A stretch of 64,000 bases of DNA from Acidovorax kalamii (GTDB lineage Bacteria; Pseudomonadota; Gammaproteobacteria; Burkholderiales; Burkholderiaceae_C), in the NCBI RefSeq assembly GCF_002245625.1, contig NZ_NOIG01000010.1:248001-312000 (forward strand), given 5' to 3'. The notes below the pieces were generated by a model that searched no databases, was not told the origin of the DNA, and saw only the letters and a list, made by a program, of their open reading frames with translations. The translations under genes and the position numbers were made by a program. This document shows positions 7,821-17,719 of the stretch, piece by piece; position 1 is the stretch's first letter, and each line of letters begins with the position of its first letter.

Positions 7821-8840
7821 ATGCAACAAAACTTCAAGAAAAATAGGCCGATAGCGCTCGTAAATAAAGCGCTGGCAGCTATGGTTTTGGTAGTAACCGG
7901 CGCTGCAGGCACGCTAGGCGCAGCGCCTGCGCAGGCCCAAGGAGCCTGGCCGGACAAGCCCCTCAAGCTGGTGGTGCCGTACCCTGCTGGCGGCAATGCC
8001 GACAACACCGCACGCCTGCTGGCCACGCAACTAGGCCAGCGCCTGGGCCAGCAGGTGGTGGTGGACAACCGCCCTGGCGGCAGCGGCACGATTGGTGCCA
8101 CGGCTGTGGCCAAGGCCCCGGCCGATGGCTACACGCTGCTGCTCGATGCCACGGCCTTCACCGTCAACCCCAGCCTGTTCCCCAAGCTGCCGTTTGATGC
8201 GACCAAAGACTTTGCGCCCATCTCGCTGGTGCTGCAGGTGCCACTGCTCATGGTGGTGCCCGCCAACTCGCCCTTCCAGTCGGTGGCCGATGTGGCCAAG
8301 GCCGCCAAGGCGCGGCCAGGCCACTTGACCTACGCATCGGCTGGCAACGGCGGCGCGCAGCATCTGGCGGGCGAGCTGTTCAAGCAGGGACAAAAAGTGG
8401 CCATCACCCATATCCCGTACCGAGGCGGGGCGCCCGCGCTCACTGATCTGATCGGTGGGCAGGTGGATGTGATGTTCAGTGCCACCACGGCCAGCGGCCC
8501 ATTCGTCAAAAGCGGCAAGCTGCGGGCGCTGGCCATCTCGTCGCCCCGCCGCGCCGAGGGATGGGAGTCCGTGCCCACCGTGGCCGAGTCGGGCGTGCCC
8601 GGTTTTCAGGTCAGCGAGTGGAACGGCTTGTTCGCCCCCGCAGGCACACCGCGCCCTGTGCTGGAGCGGCTGGAGGCCGAAACCCGTGCCATCGTGGCCA
8701 GCCCCGAGATGAAGAAGCGCTTTGCCGAACTGGGTGTGCAGGGCGTGGGTTCCAGCGCGCAGGAGTTCAGCGCCTTCTTGAAAGCCGAAACCACCAAGTG
8801 GGCCGAGGTGATTCGCACTGCTGGCATCCGCATGGATTGA
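7821..8840 (+). CDS. Bug/TctC-family substrate-binding protein (3 of 5)
   Basis: A 339-residue periplasmic receptor with a 43-residue leader ending AAPAQAQG. The mature protein starts WPDKPLKLVVPYPAGGNADN, which keeps the GGxxD ligand motif, and SAGNGGAQHLAGELF follows near residue 180. The ATG at 7821 has TGGAGA upstream, directly after the large hairpin. Part of the leader (7853-7893) is AT-rich and matches a dispersed repeat also found intergenically at 48801 and in the next Bug gene, so the signal peptide seems to be built partly from repeat DNA. The ligand is unknown. Confidence 0.92.
   Translation: MQQNFKKNRPIALVNKALAAMVLVVTGAAGTLGAAPAQAQGAWPDKPLKLVVPYPAGGNADNTARLLATQLGQRLGQQVVVDNRPGGSGTIGATAVAKAPADGYTLLLDATAFTVNPSLFPKLPFDATKDFAPISLVLQVPLLMVVPANSPFQSVADVAKAAKARPGHLTYASAGNGGAQHLAGELFKQGQKVAITHIPYRGGAPALTDLIGGQVDVMFSATTASGPFVKSGKLRALAISSPRRAEGWESVPTVAESGVPGFQVSEWNGLFAPAGTPRPVLERLEAETRAIVASPEMKKRFAELGVQGVGSSAQEFSAFLKAETTKWAEVIRTAGIRMD
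7853..7893 (+). repeat. dispersed hairpin repeat inside a signal-peptide region
   Basis: Arms AGCGCT (7853-7858) and AGCGCT (7868-7873) form an inverted repeat. They are followed by GGCAGCTATGGTTTTGGTAG (7874-7893). The 27 nt at 7867-7893 differ from those at 8891-8917 at only three positions, and the start of the block matches the intergenic copy at 48824-48840. Here the element is read in frame as KALAAMVLV, the hydrophobic core of the leader. Confidence 0.6.
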
Positions 8841-8853
8841 GGGAGTCTTCGCC

Positions 8854-9852
8854 ATGTTGGAGCAAAAAATGCCTTTGGCGCCTATCAGTCAAGCGCTAGT
8901 AGCTATTGTTTTGGTAGCATCTGGCACCGCCCAGGCGCAAACGGGCGCAGCGACCTACCCGACCAAGCCCGTGAAGCTGGTGGTGGGCTTTGCCGCAGGC
9001 GGCCCCACCGATGTGGTGGCGCGCGCGTTTGCCGACCACGCCAGCAAGGCGCTGGGCCAGCCGTTCATCATCGACAACAAGCCGGGCGCGGGCACCATCA
9101 TTGCCGCGCAGGCCGTGGCCAGTGCACCGGCCGATGGCTACACGCTGCTGTTTGGCGCCACCAACCACGCCATGATTCCGGGGCTGTACCAGGGCCGTAT
9201 CAAGTTTGACGCGGTGAAGTCTTTCCGCCCGCTGTGCACGGTGGCCAGCAGCCCCACGGTGCTGGTGGTGGCCCCCAGCCTGCCGGTGAAGACCCTGGCC
9301 GACTATCAGGCCAAGGCCCGCGCCGAGCCCGGCCGCGTGACCGCAGGCACGGCCGGAGTGGGCAGCTCAGGCCACTTTGCCACCGAGATGTTTGCCCGTG
9401 CCCAGGGCCTGCAGCTCAACCATGTGCCCTACAAGGGCGCTGCACCCGTGGTGACGGACCTGATGGGCGGCCAGCTCGACAGCTCGTTTGCCACCTTGGG
9501 CTCGGTGCTGCCGCAGATCCAGAGCGGCAAGCTGCGTGTGCTGGCCGTGGGCGCACCTAAGCGCTCAACCCTGGTGCCCGACGTGCCGACGTTTGCCGAG
9601 GCAGGCGGTGGCAAATACGCTGCCGACGTGTGGTACGGCGTGCTGGCCCCCGCAGGCCTGCCCGAGCCCATTGCCCAGGCGCTGGAGCGCACGGCGGCCG
9701 ACTTTGCCAAGAGCGCATCGGCCATCGACAAGCTGCGTGGCCTGGGGCTGGACGCCGAATCGGTCTGCGGCAATGCCTTTGCCAGCCGCGTGGCCCGCGA
9801 AGTGACCACCTATGGCCAGATGGCCAAAGCGCTCGACCTCAAAGCAGATTGA
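8854..9852 (+). CDS. Bug/TctC-family substrate-binding protein (4 of 5)
   Basis: A 332-residue periplasmic receptor with a leader of about 30 residues ending GTAQAQTG. The mature start is YPTKPVKLVVGFAAGGPTDV, with the conserved Asp. GVGSSGHFATEMFARAQ near residue 170 is the family's second-lobe motif. It follows the previous Bug gene by 13 nt. Its leader also carries the dispersed repeat core (8891-8917), read as QALVAIVLVA. Compared with its paralogues it has a cysteine in FRPLCTVASS and another in ESVCGNAF, which the other four lack at those positions. Confidence 0.92.
   Translation: MLEQKMPLAPISQALVAIVLVASGTAQAQTGAATYPTKPVKLVVGFAAGGPTDVVARAFADHASKALGQPFIIDNKPGAGTIIAAQAVASAPADGYTLLFGATNHAMIPGLYQGRIKFDAVKSFRPLCTVASSPTVLVVAPSLPVKTLADYQAKARAEPGRVTAGTAGVGSSGHFATEMFARAQGLQLNHVPYKGAAPVVTDLMGGQLDSSFATLGSVLPQIQSGKLRVLAVGAPKRSTLVPDVPTFAEAGGGKYAADVWYGVLAPAGLPEPIAQALERTAADFAKSASAIDKLRGLGLDAESVCGNAFASRVAREVTTYGQMAKALDLKAD
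8891..8917 (+). repeat. dispersed hairpin repeat inside a signal-peptide region
   Basis: AAGCGCTAGTAGCTATTG starts at 8891 and the match runs to GGTAG at 8917. It agrees with 24 of 27 positions at 7867-7893, and its first 17 bases differ from the intergenic copy at 48824 in one position. The left arm is degenerate here (GGCGCC near 8878). The block codes for the hydrophobic leader core of the fourth Bug protein. Confidence 0.6.
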
Positions 9853-9873
9853 GCTACATACAAGGAGACTCTC

Positions 9874-10845
9874 ATGCAACGCATTCACACCTCACTGGGC
9901 GCAGCCCTTGCGCTGACCTTCGCTATGGCCCATGCCATGGCACAAACCGCCTACCCGGACAAAGCCGTCAAGATCGTGGTGCCATACCCACCCGGCGGTG
10001 CGGTCGATCAGGTGACCCGACGCATTGCCCAAAAGCTCACAGAGCAAACCGGCCAGAGCTTCTTTGTCGAAAACAAGGCGGGTGGCACGGGCACCATCGG
10101 TGCCAACCAGGTGGCGCGTTCGCCGGGCGATGGCTACACGCTTTTGGCCAATGACACCACCTACTCCATCCTGCCCCAGGTGTTCAAGAAGCTGCCTTGG
10201 GACTACGCCAACGACCTGGTGCCTGTGGCCGGTTTCAACTTCGCCCCCACCACCGTGGTGGTGGCCGCCAACTCCCCGTTCAAAACACTGGGCGATCTGG
10301 TGGCGTATTCCCAAGCCAACCCGGGCAAGCTCAACTACGGCACCGGCGGAGCGGGCACCATGCCCCACTTCGCCACAGAAGCATTGCAAGGTGCCAGCGG
10401 CCTCAAGGCCACCCACGTGCCCTTCAAAGGCGCTGGGGAAGCCACCTTGGCGTTGCTGGGCGGGACCATCGACTTCCAGATTGCATCGACCCCAGGCGTG
10501 ATGGGGCAGGTGCGTGGCGGCAAGGTGCGCCTGCTGGCAGTGAGCGGCGAGCAGCGGCTCAAGGCTGTGCCCGATGTGCCCACGTTTGCCCAAGCGGGTG
10601 CGCCGGGCTACAAAGTGGTCAATTTCACCGGCCTGTGGGCTCCCAAGGGCACGCCAGAGGCGGTACTGGACAAGCTGCGCCAGGAAATCACCAAAGCCAT
10701 GGCCAGTGCCGATCTTCAGACCTTTGCTACAGACCTCGGCGCCGTGCCCAGCGTGCTCAGTGGAACTGCCTTTGCGGACAAGCTGAAGGCAGATGCCCAG
10801 CTATGGGAGTCTGTGGCGGTCAAAGTGGGTATTGAAAAGCAATGA
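9874..10845 (+). CDS. Bug/TctC-family substrate-binding protein (5 of 5)
   Basis: A 323-residue periplasmic receptor. A Sec leader ends at AMAHAMAQT (about residue 25), and the mature protein begins YPDKAVKIVVPYPPGGAVDQ with the GGxxD motif. GTGGAGTMPHFATEALQ (about 150-166) is the second conserved loop. The ATG at 9874 has a strong AAGGAG site 6-11 bp upstream. Its TGA overlaps the ATG of the second amidohydrolase (ATGA at 10842-10845), so the two should be made together. That ties this receptor to the LigI-like enzyme. The ligand is unknown. Confidence 0.93.
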   Translation: MQRIHTSLGAALALTFAMAHAMAQTAYPDKAVKIVVPYPPGGAVDQVTRRIAQKLTEQTGQSFFVENKAGGTGTIGANQVARSPGDGYTLLANDTTYSILPQVFKKLPWDYANDLVPVAGFNFAPTTVVVAANSPFKTLGDLVAYSQANPGKLNYGTGGAGTMPHFATEALQGASGLKATHVPFKGAGEATLALLGGTIDFQIASTPGVMGQVRGGKVRLLAVSGEQRLKAVPDVPTFAQAGAPGYKVVNFTGLWAPKGTPEAVLDKLRQEITKAMASADLQTFATDLGAVPSVLSGTAFADKLKADAQLWESVAVKVGIEKQ

Positions 10846-11726
10846 CCCCCGTGCCCCACTCGGTGGGCCTGAACCGCCCGCAGCGCCAGCTGCCGCCCGG
10901 CGCTTGCGACAGCCACATGCACATCTTTGACCCGCGCTTTGCGCCATCGAGCCACTGGCCGCGCACGCCGCCGGTGGCGCCTGTGGCGGCGTATCGTCAG
11001 CTTCAGGAGCGGCTGGGCACCACGCGCACGGTGGTGGTCACGCCCTCCACCTACGGCACTGACAACGCCTGCACGCTGGATGCGCTGGACCAGCTGGGCG
11101 ACGCTGCGCGCGGCGTGGCCGTGGTGGGTGAGGGTGTGAGCGCGGATGAACTGGCCCATCTGGCCGTACGCCGCGTGCGCGGGCTGCGGGTCAACTTTGT
11201 CTCGCCGCAATCGTGGGGCACCACCACGCCTGAAATGCTGGCCACGCTGGCGCGCAAGGTGGCCGAGCACCCGGCCTGCGCGGGCTGGCATATCCAGATT
11301 TTTGTGCACCCTGAGCAACTCATCGAGTTGGCGCCCCAGTTGCAAACCCTGCCCGTGCCGTTGGTCATCGACCACCTGGGCCGCATCGACCCGGCTGAAG
11401 GCCCCGCTGCGCAGGCCTATGGCGTGGTGCGCAGGCTGCTGGATGGTGGCAACACCTGGGTCAAGCTCTCGGGCGCCTACATGCGATCAACCGTGCATGG
11501 CCCCAGTTATGCAGATACCCTGCCGTTGGGCCAGGCCCTGGTGCAGGCCGCGCCCGACCGCCTGGTGTGGGGCAGCGACTGGCCGCACACCACCGAGACA
11601 CCCGGCACCGTGAACGACGCCGATCTGGTGGACCTGCTGCAGGCCTGGGCTGGCAGCGACGCGTCCATGGACCGTATCCTGGTCGACAACCCGGCGCGGC
11701 TGTATGGTTTTGATGCCGCTGCTTGA
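10842..11726 (+). CDS. amidohydrolase, LigI / galactarolactone isomerase-like (second copy)
   Basis: A 294-residue TIM-barrel hydrolase paralogous to 4120-5028. It shares CDSHMHIFDPRF (HxH metal/lactone site, about residue 26), VVTPSTYGTDN, LVIDHLGRIDP (strand-6 His) and VWGSDWPHT (strand-8 Asp). Translation is coupled to the fifth Bug gene by an ATGA overlap. A lactonase or lactone isomerase role fits the SMP-30-type lactonase immediately downstream, but the substrate is unknown. Having two copies, each next to a Bug receptor, suggests that related but distinct lactones are handled. Confidence 0.87.
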   Translation: MTPVPHSVGLNRPQRQLPPGACDSHMHIFDPRFAPSSHWPRTPPVAPVAAYRQLQERLGTTRTVVVTPSTYGTDNACTLDALDQLGDAARGVAVVGEGVSADELAHLAVRRVRGLRVNFVSPQSWGTTTPEMLATLARKVAEHPACAGWHIQIFVHPEQLIELAPQLQTLPVPLVIDHLGRIDPAEGPAAQAYGVVRRLLDGGNTWVKLSGAYMRSTVHGPSYADTLPLGQALVQAAPDRLVWGSDWPHTTETPGTVNDADLVDLLQAWAGSDASMDRILVDNPARLYGFDAAA

Positions 11727-11760
11727 GCGACCCTCACTGAACGATCCGAAAGCCTCCGCC

Positions 11761-12678
11761 ATGTTTTTGCTGCAAGCCCCGGAGGTCCGGGACCTCGACG
11801 TCTTCACCACCATGCCCGAGCACTTTCGCCGCCGCGAGCGCAGCGACTGGGCCGATGCCAACCGGGGCGGCACCATCACCGATTCGTTCCTCGAAGGCCC
11901 GGTGTTCGATGAGGCTGGCAACCTGTACGTCAGCGACATCCCCTGGGGTCGCGTTTTCCGCATCAACCCCCAAGGCGAATGGACGCTCGTGGCCGAGTAC
12001 GACGGTGAGCCCAACGGCCTGAAGTTCTTGAAGCCTGGCGCGCTGCTCATCACCGATTACAAGAACGGCCTGATGCAGCTCGACGAGACCACGGGCGCCG
12101 TCACCCCGTACCTTCAGCGCCGCAACAGCGAGCGCTTCAAGGGGGTGAACGACCTGATCTTTGACGCGGAAGGTAACCTGTATTTCACCGACCAGGGCCA
12201 AAGCGGCTTGCACGACCCGAGTGGCCGTCTGTACCGCCTGCGGGCCAACGGACAGCTCGACTTGCTGCTGCACAACGTGCCCAGCCCCAACGGCGTGGCT
12301 CTGTCGCCCGATGGCCGCGTGCTCTATCTGGCTGTGACGCGTGGCAACTGCGTGTGGCGCGTGCCGCTGCTGCCCGATGGCAGCGTGGCCAAGGTCAGCC
12401 AGTTCTTTACCTCATATGGCCCCAGTGGCCCGGACGGCTTGGCTGTGGATACCGAAGGCCGCTTGCTGGTGGCCAACCCCGGCCTGGGCTATGTGTGGGT
12501 GCTCAACCACCGGGCGGAGCCAGTGCAGGTGCTGCGCGGCGCGCCGGGTAGTTCCACCACCAATCTCGCCTTTGGCGGGGCAGGGCGCACCACGGTGTAT
12601 GTCACGGACTCCACCCATGGGCGCATCTTGCGGGCTGACATGGGTGCACCCGGACTGCCGCTGGCGCGCTTGCGTTGA
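11761..12678 (+). CDS. SMP-30/gluconolactonase-family lactonase
   Basis: A 305-residue six-bladed beta-propeller hydrolase of the SMP-30/regucalcin/gluconolactonase family. These enzymes open sugar lactones using one divalent metal. The metal ligands are visible: Glu in SFLEGPVFDE (about residue 45), Asn in FKGVNDLIFDA (about 125), a second Asn in SPNGVALSPDG (about 175) and Asp in GPDGLAVDTEG (about 225). I start at the ATG at 11761. An in-frame ATG at 11704 would overlap the amidohydrolase by 23 nt and add 19 residues unlike the family. Neither start has a clear ribosome binding site. It is the last gene of the Bug/amidohydrolase run. Confidence 0.88.
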   Translation: MFLLQAPEVRDLDVFTTMPEHFRRRERSDWADANRGGTITDSFLEGPVFDEAGNLYVSDIPWGRVFRINPQGEWTLVAEYDGEPNGLKFLKPGALLITDYKNGLMQLDETTGAVTPYLQRRNSERFKGVNDLIFDAEGNLYFTDQGQSGLHDPSGRLYRLRANGQLDLLLHNVPSPNGVALSPDGRVLYLAVTRGNCVWRVPLLPDGSVAKVSQFFTSYGPSGPDGLAVDTEGRLLVANPGLGYVWVLNHRAEPVQVLRGAPGSSTTNLAFGGAGRTTVYVTDSTHGRILRADMGAPGLPLARLR

Positions 12679-12697
12679 AGCTGGCAACACAGCTTCA
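12676..12697 (+). other. hairpin at the end of the Bug/amidohydrolase run
   Basis: TGAAGCTG (12676-12683, starting at the lactonase stop codon) pairs perfectly with CAGCTTCA (12690-12697) across a 6-nt loop. No T-run follows, so it may be a weak terminator or simply a protected 3' end. Confidence 0.4.
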
Positions 12698-12728
12698 GCC
12701 AACCTGGGGTTCAGGGAAATCAATGGTG

Positions 12729-12780
12729 TTTCAATGTTCTATTGAAATTGGCTATTAATGGGATTCAATCGATTCAATTT
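12729..12780. promoter_or_regulatory. array of ATTGAA/TTCAAT half-sites upstream of katG
   Basis: A perfect inverted repeat TTTCAAT-gttct-ATTGAAA (12729-12747) is followed by TTCAAT at 12764-12769 and again at 12774-12779. The stretch is much more AT-rich than its surroundings and ends 72 bp before the katG ATG. That is where an activator or repressor of katG would bind. OxyR or a Fur/PerR-type protein is the usual regulator of katG in proteobacteria, but neither consensus is clearly met here. Confidence 0.4.
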
Positions 12781-12818
12781 ACCTGTCATCGATTGCTTCC
12801 TACCATCTGCCCTGTTGA

Positions 12819-15047
<2,229 letters not shown>

Positions 15048-15060
15048 GCGTTGTGCCGAT

Positions 15061-15105
15061 GCCTCCTGCAGATCCTGATGGACGTTGCAGGGGGCGTTTT
15101 TCTTT
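15061..15105 (+). terminator. intrinsic terminator after katG
   Basis: GCCTCCTGCA (15061-15070) pairs with TGCAGGGGGC (15086-15095), with one G-U pair and a 15-nt loop. The run GTTTTTCTTT follows immediately. It sits 14 bp after the katG stop codon. Confidence 0.8.
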
Positions 15106-15162
15106 GTGCGTGGACGGGGCCGCTACGATGGTGGCCCCCAAAGAACCGAACCAGAGAGCCGC

Positions 15163-15561
15163 ATGACGCAACCACCCACCCCCTCCATCAAGGACTTCGA
15201 CAAAGGTCTGGCCACACGCAAGCAGGTCATGGGCGAGGACTTCGTCGCCAATGCCTTTGGCAATGCCACGGAGTTCACCCAGCCGATCCAGGAGTTCATC
15301 ACCCGCAATGCTTGGGGCGATGTGTGGCAGCGGCCGGGGCTGGACATGAAGACGCGCAGCCTGATCACCGTGGCTTTTCTCACGGCACTGGGCAAGCAGC
15401 ACGAGCTCAAGGGCCATGTGCGCGGCGCGCTCAACAATGGCGCCACATCGGCCGAGATCCAGGAGGTGCTGCTGCACGCCAGCATCTATTGCGGCCTGCC
15501 TGCGGCGGTGGAGGCCTTCCGCACGGCGGCCGAGGTGATCGACGGGCCCAAGAGGGGCTGA
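15163..15561 (+). CDS. pcaC: 4-carboxymuconolactone decarboxylase family protein
   Basis: A 132-residue all-helical protein with the length and sequence of PcaC, which decarboxylates gamma-carboxymuconolactone to beta-ketoadipate enol-lactone in the protocatechuate branch of the beta-ketoadipate pathway. PcaC hallmarks are EFITRNAWGDVWQRPGLDMK (about residues 44-63), SLITVAFLTALGK, ELKGHVRGALNNGAT and the C-terminal EVLLHASIYCGLPAAVEAF. The ATG at 15163 was chosen because upstream in-frame codons run into the katG terminator. A TACGAT -10-like hexamer lies at 15124-15129. No other pca genes are in the window, but the scoAB transferase next door could handle a downstream 3-oxoacid. Confidence 0.85.
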   Translation: MTQPPTPSIKDFDKGLATRKQVMGEDFVANAFGNATEFTQPIQEFITRNAWGDVWQRPGLDMKTRSLITVAFLTALGKQHELKGHVRGALNNGATSAEIQEVLLHASIYCGLPAAVEAFRTAAEVIDGPKRG

Positions 15562-15603
15562 CGATGCGGTCTTTGGTTTGGACTGCTGCCTGTCGCCCAT
15601 AGA

Positions 15604-15623
15604 ACTGGCTGTACCCAGCCAGT
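15604..15623. other. hairpin between convergent genes
   Basis: ACTGGCT (15604-15610) and AGCCAGT (15617-15623) form a perfect 7-bp stem with a 6-nt loop, between the ends of the pcaC-like gene and the PAS-LuxR gene. It lacks a T-run on either strand, so it is at best a weak bidirectional terminator. Confidence 0.35.
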
Positions 15624-15637
15624 GCTACCGTGGGAGC

Positions 15638-16183
15638 CTATCCACCCGCCAGCAGCTTGTGCACCAGGTCGGCGGCGGTGGATGCGTTGTACTTGCGCAT
15701 GAGGCGCGCGCGGTAGATCTCCACGGTGCGGTGGCTGATCTCCAGCGCCCGGCCGATCTCCTTGGAGGTCAGGCCTTCCAGCAGGCGTGCGGCCACCTCG
15801 CGCTCGCGGCCTGTGAGTTCGGCCTTCACGGTGCGCTGCGAACTCAGGTCTTCAAAGCTCCAGATGCCAGAAGCGTGCGGATTTTCGCGGTTGAGCGCGC
15901 GGCCCGACACATGGCACCAGAACACCTCGCCGTTGGCGCGCTTCATGATGCGGTTGTCCGCATAGTGGCCTTTGGCGTTCAGGATGGGCTCCATGTGCGC
16001 TCCCAAGCGTTCGTACTCGTCGGCGCTTGGGTACAGTACCTGGAACGACTGGCCGATGAGCACCTCGCGCGAGGCGCCGAACATCTCGCAGACATGGCGG
16101 TTGCAGTCGACCATGGTGCGGTTGCGTGACAGCACCAGCCCCACGGGGGCCATGTCGAAAGCCAGTCGGTAGTCAACGTCCAT
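15638..16183 (-). CDS. PAS-LuxR transcriptional regulator
   Basis: A 181-residue one-component regulator. An N-terminal PAS fold (about residues 5-115: LAFDMAPVGLVLSRNRTMVD, then RANGEVFWCHVSGRAL) precedes a LuxR/FixJ-type helix-turn-helix (about 120-178: ELTGREREVAARLLEGLTSK, then EIGRALEISHRTVEIYRARL). The PAS domain should sense a small molecule or redox state, and no receiver domain is present. It is divergent from scoAB across a 76-bp gap that contains inverted and direct repeats, so it probably regulates the CoA-transferase genes and itself. The start is the ATG at 16183. Confidence 0.9.
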   Translation of the reverse strand: MDVDYRLAFDMAPVGLVLSRNRTMVDCNRHVCEMFGASREVLIGQSFQVLYPSADEYERLGAHMEPILNAKGHYADNRIMKRANGEVFWCHVSGRALNRENPHASGIWSFEDLSSQRTVKAELTGREREVAARLLEGLTSKEIGRALEISHRTVEIYRARLMRKYNASTAADLVHKLLAGG

Positions 16184-16205
16184 AGTGCAAGTCTTTACGA
16201 GAAAC

Positions 16206-16232
16206 TACTTATTTAGATACGTAGTATCGTAG
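16206..16232. promoter_or_regulatory. candidate operator between the PAS-LuxR gene and scoA
   Basis: GATAC-GTA-GTATC (16216-16228) is a perfect 5-bp inverted repeat. Direct CGTAG repeats occur at 16220-16224 and 16228-16232. The stretch is AT-rich and lies midway in the divergent gap, 28 bp upstream of the scoA start. A TACGTA core of this kind suits a LuxR-type dimer. Assignment to the adjacent regulator is inferred from position. Confidence 0.4.
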
Positions 16233-16259
16233 CGCATCCCAATTCATAAGGAGATCGTG

Positions 16260-16967
16260 GTGAACAAGATATTCCCCTCCGCAGCCGAAGCCCTGAAGGG
16301 CGTGGTTGCAGACGGCCAGCTCATGGCCGTGGGCGGTTTCGGGCTGTGTGGCATTCCCGAGGCCCTGATCGACGCGTTGCGCGATTCGGGTGCGAAGAAC
16401 CTCACCGTGATCTCCAACAACGCGGGCGTGGACGGCTTCGGCCTGGGCAAGCTGCTGGAAACCCGCCAGATCAAGAAGATGATCTCGTCCTATGTGGGCG
16501 AGAACAAGGAGTTTGAGCGCCAGTACCTGGCGGGCGAGCTGGAGCTGGAATTCACCCCCCAGGGCACGCTGGCCGAAAAGCTGCGCGCTGGCGGCGCCGG
16601 AATCCCGGCCTTCTTCACCAAGACCGGCGTGGGCACCATCGTGGCCGAGGGCAAGGAGCTGCGCGAATTTGACGGCGAAACCTACGTGATGGAGCGTTCC
16701 CTGGTGCCTGAGGTCTCGCTGGTCAAGGCGGACGTGGCCGACAAGTCGGGCAACCTGCGCTTCAACCTGACGGCGCGCAACTTCAACCCCGCCGCCGCCA
16801 CTGCAGGCAAGGTCTGCATCGTCGAAGTGGAAAAGATCGTGGAAGTGGGCGAGCTGGCCCCCGACGACATCCACCTGCCCGGCATCTATGTGCACCGCAT
16901 CGTGCTCAATGCCAACCCCGAAAAGCGCATCGAAAAGCGCACGATCACCGAGAAAGCAGGAGCCTGA
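16260..16967 (+). CDS. scoA: 3-oxoacid CoA-transferase subunit A
   Basis: A 235-residue alpha subunit of a class I succinyl-CoA:3-ketoacid CoA-transferase, which activates acetoacetate or 3-oxoadipate-type acids with CoA from succinyl-CoA. The oxyanion and glycine-rich loop is [20 protein letters not shown] (about residues 21-40). [20 protein letters not shown] and GEAxx-type stretches follow, as in ScoA. Two GTG codons (16257 and 16260) are possible starts. I prefer 16260, giving [14 protein letters not shown], because AAGGAG at 16248-16253 is then properly spaced. The stop is 2 nt before scoB, so the pair forms one operon. Confidence 0.95.
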   Translation: MNKIFPSAAEALKGVVADGQLMAVGGFGLCGIPEALIDALRDSGAKNLTVISNNAGVDGFGLGKLLETRQIKKMISSYVGENKEFERQYLAGELELEFTPQGTLAEKLRAGGAGIPAFFTKTGVGTIVAEGKELREFDGETYVMERSLVPEVSLVKADVADKSGNLRFNLTARNFNPAAATAGKVCIVEVEKIVEVGELAPDDIHLPGIYVHRIVLNANPEKRIEKRTITEKAGA

Positions 16968-16969
16968 CC

Positions 16970-17608
<639 letters not shown>

Positions 17609-17658
17609 CAAAGGCTGCACTTTTCCGTGAATGGTCTGGCGACAGCCCATCACATGAG

Positions 17659-17686
17659 GCCGGGGCCTGGGGCCCCGGCTTTTTTT
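17659..17686 (+). terminator. intrinsic terminator after scoB
   Basis: GCCGGGGCC (17659-17667) pairs perfectly with GGCCCCGGC (17671-17679) around a 3-nt loop and is followed by seven T residues (17680-17686). It ends the scoAB transcript 50 bp after the scoB stop. Confidence 0.92.
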
Positions 17687-17719
17687 GCTCGTAGAGTCCC
17701 CAGAGTCTGGGGATAACGG

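Noticed and set aside
12676..12697. A strong intrinsic terminator after the SMP-30 lactonase
   Set aside because: The 8-bp stem is perfect but no T-run follows, so I list it only as a hairpin.
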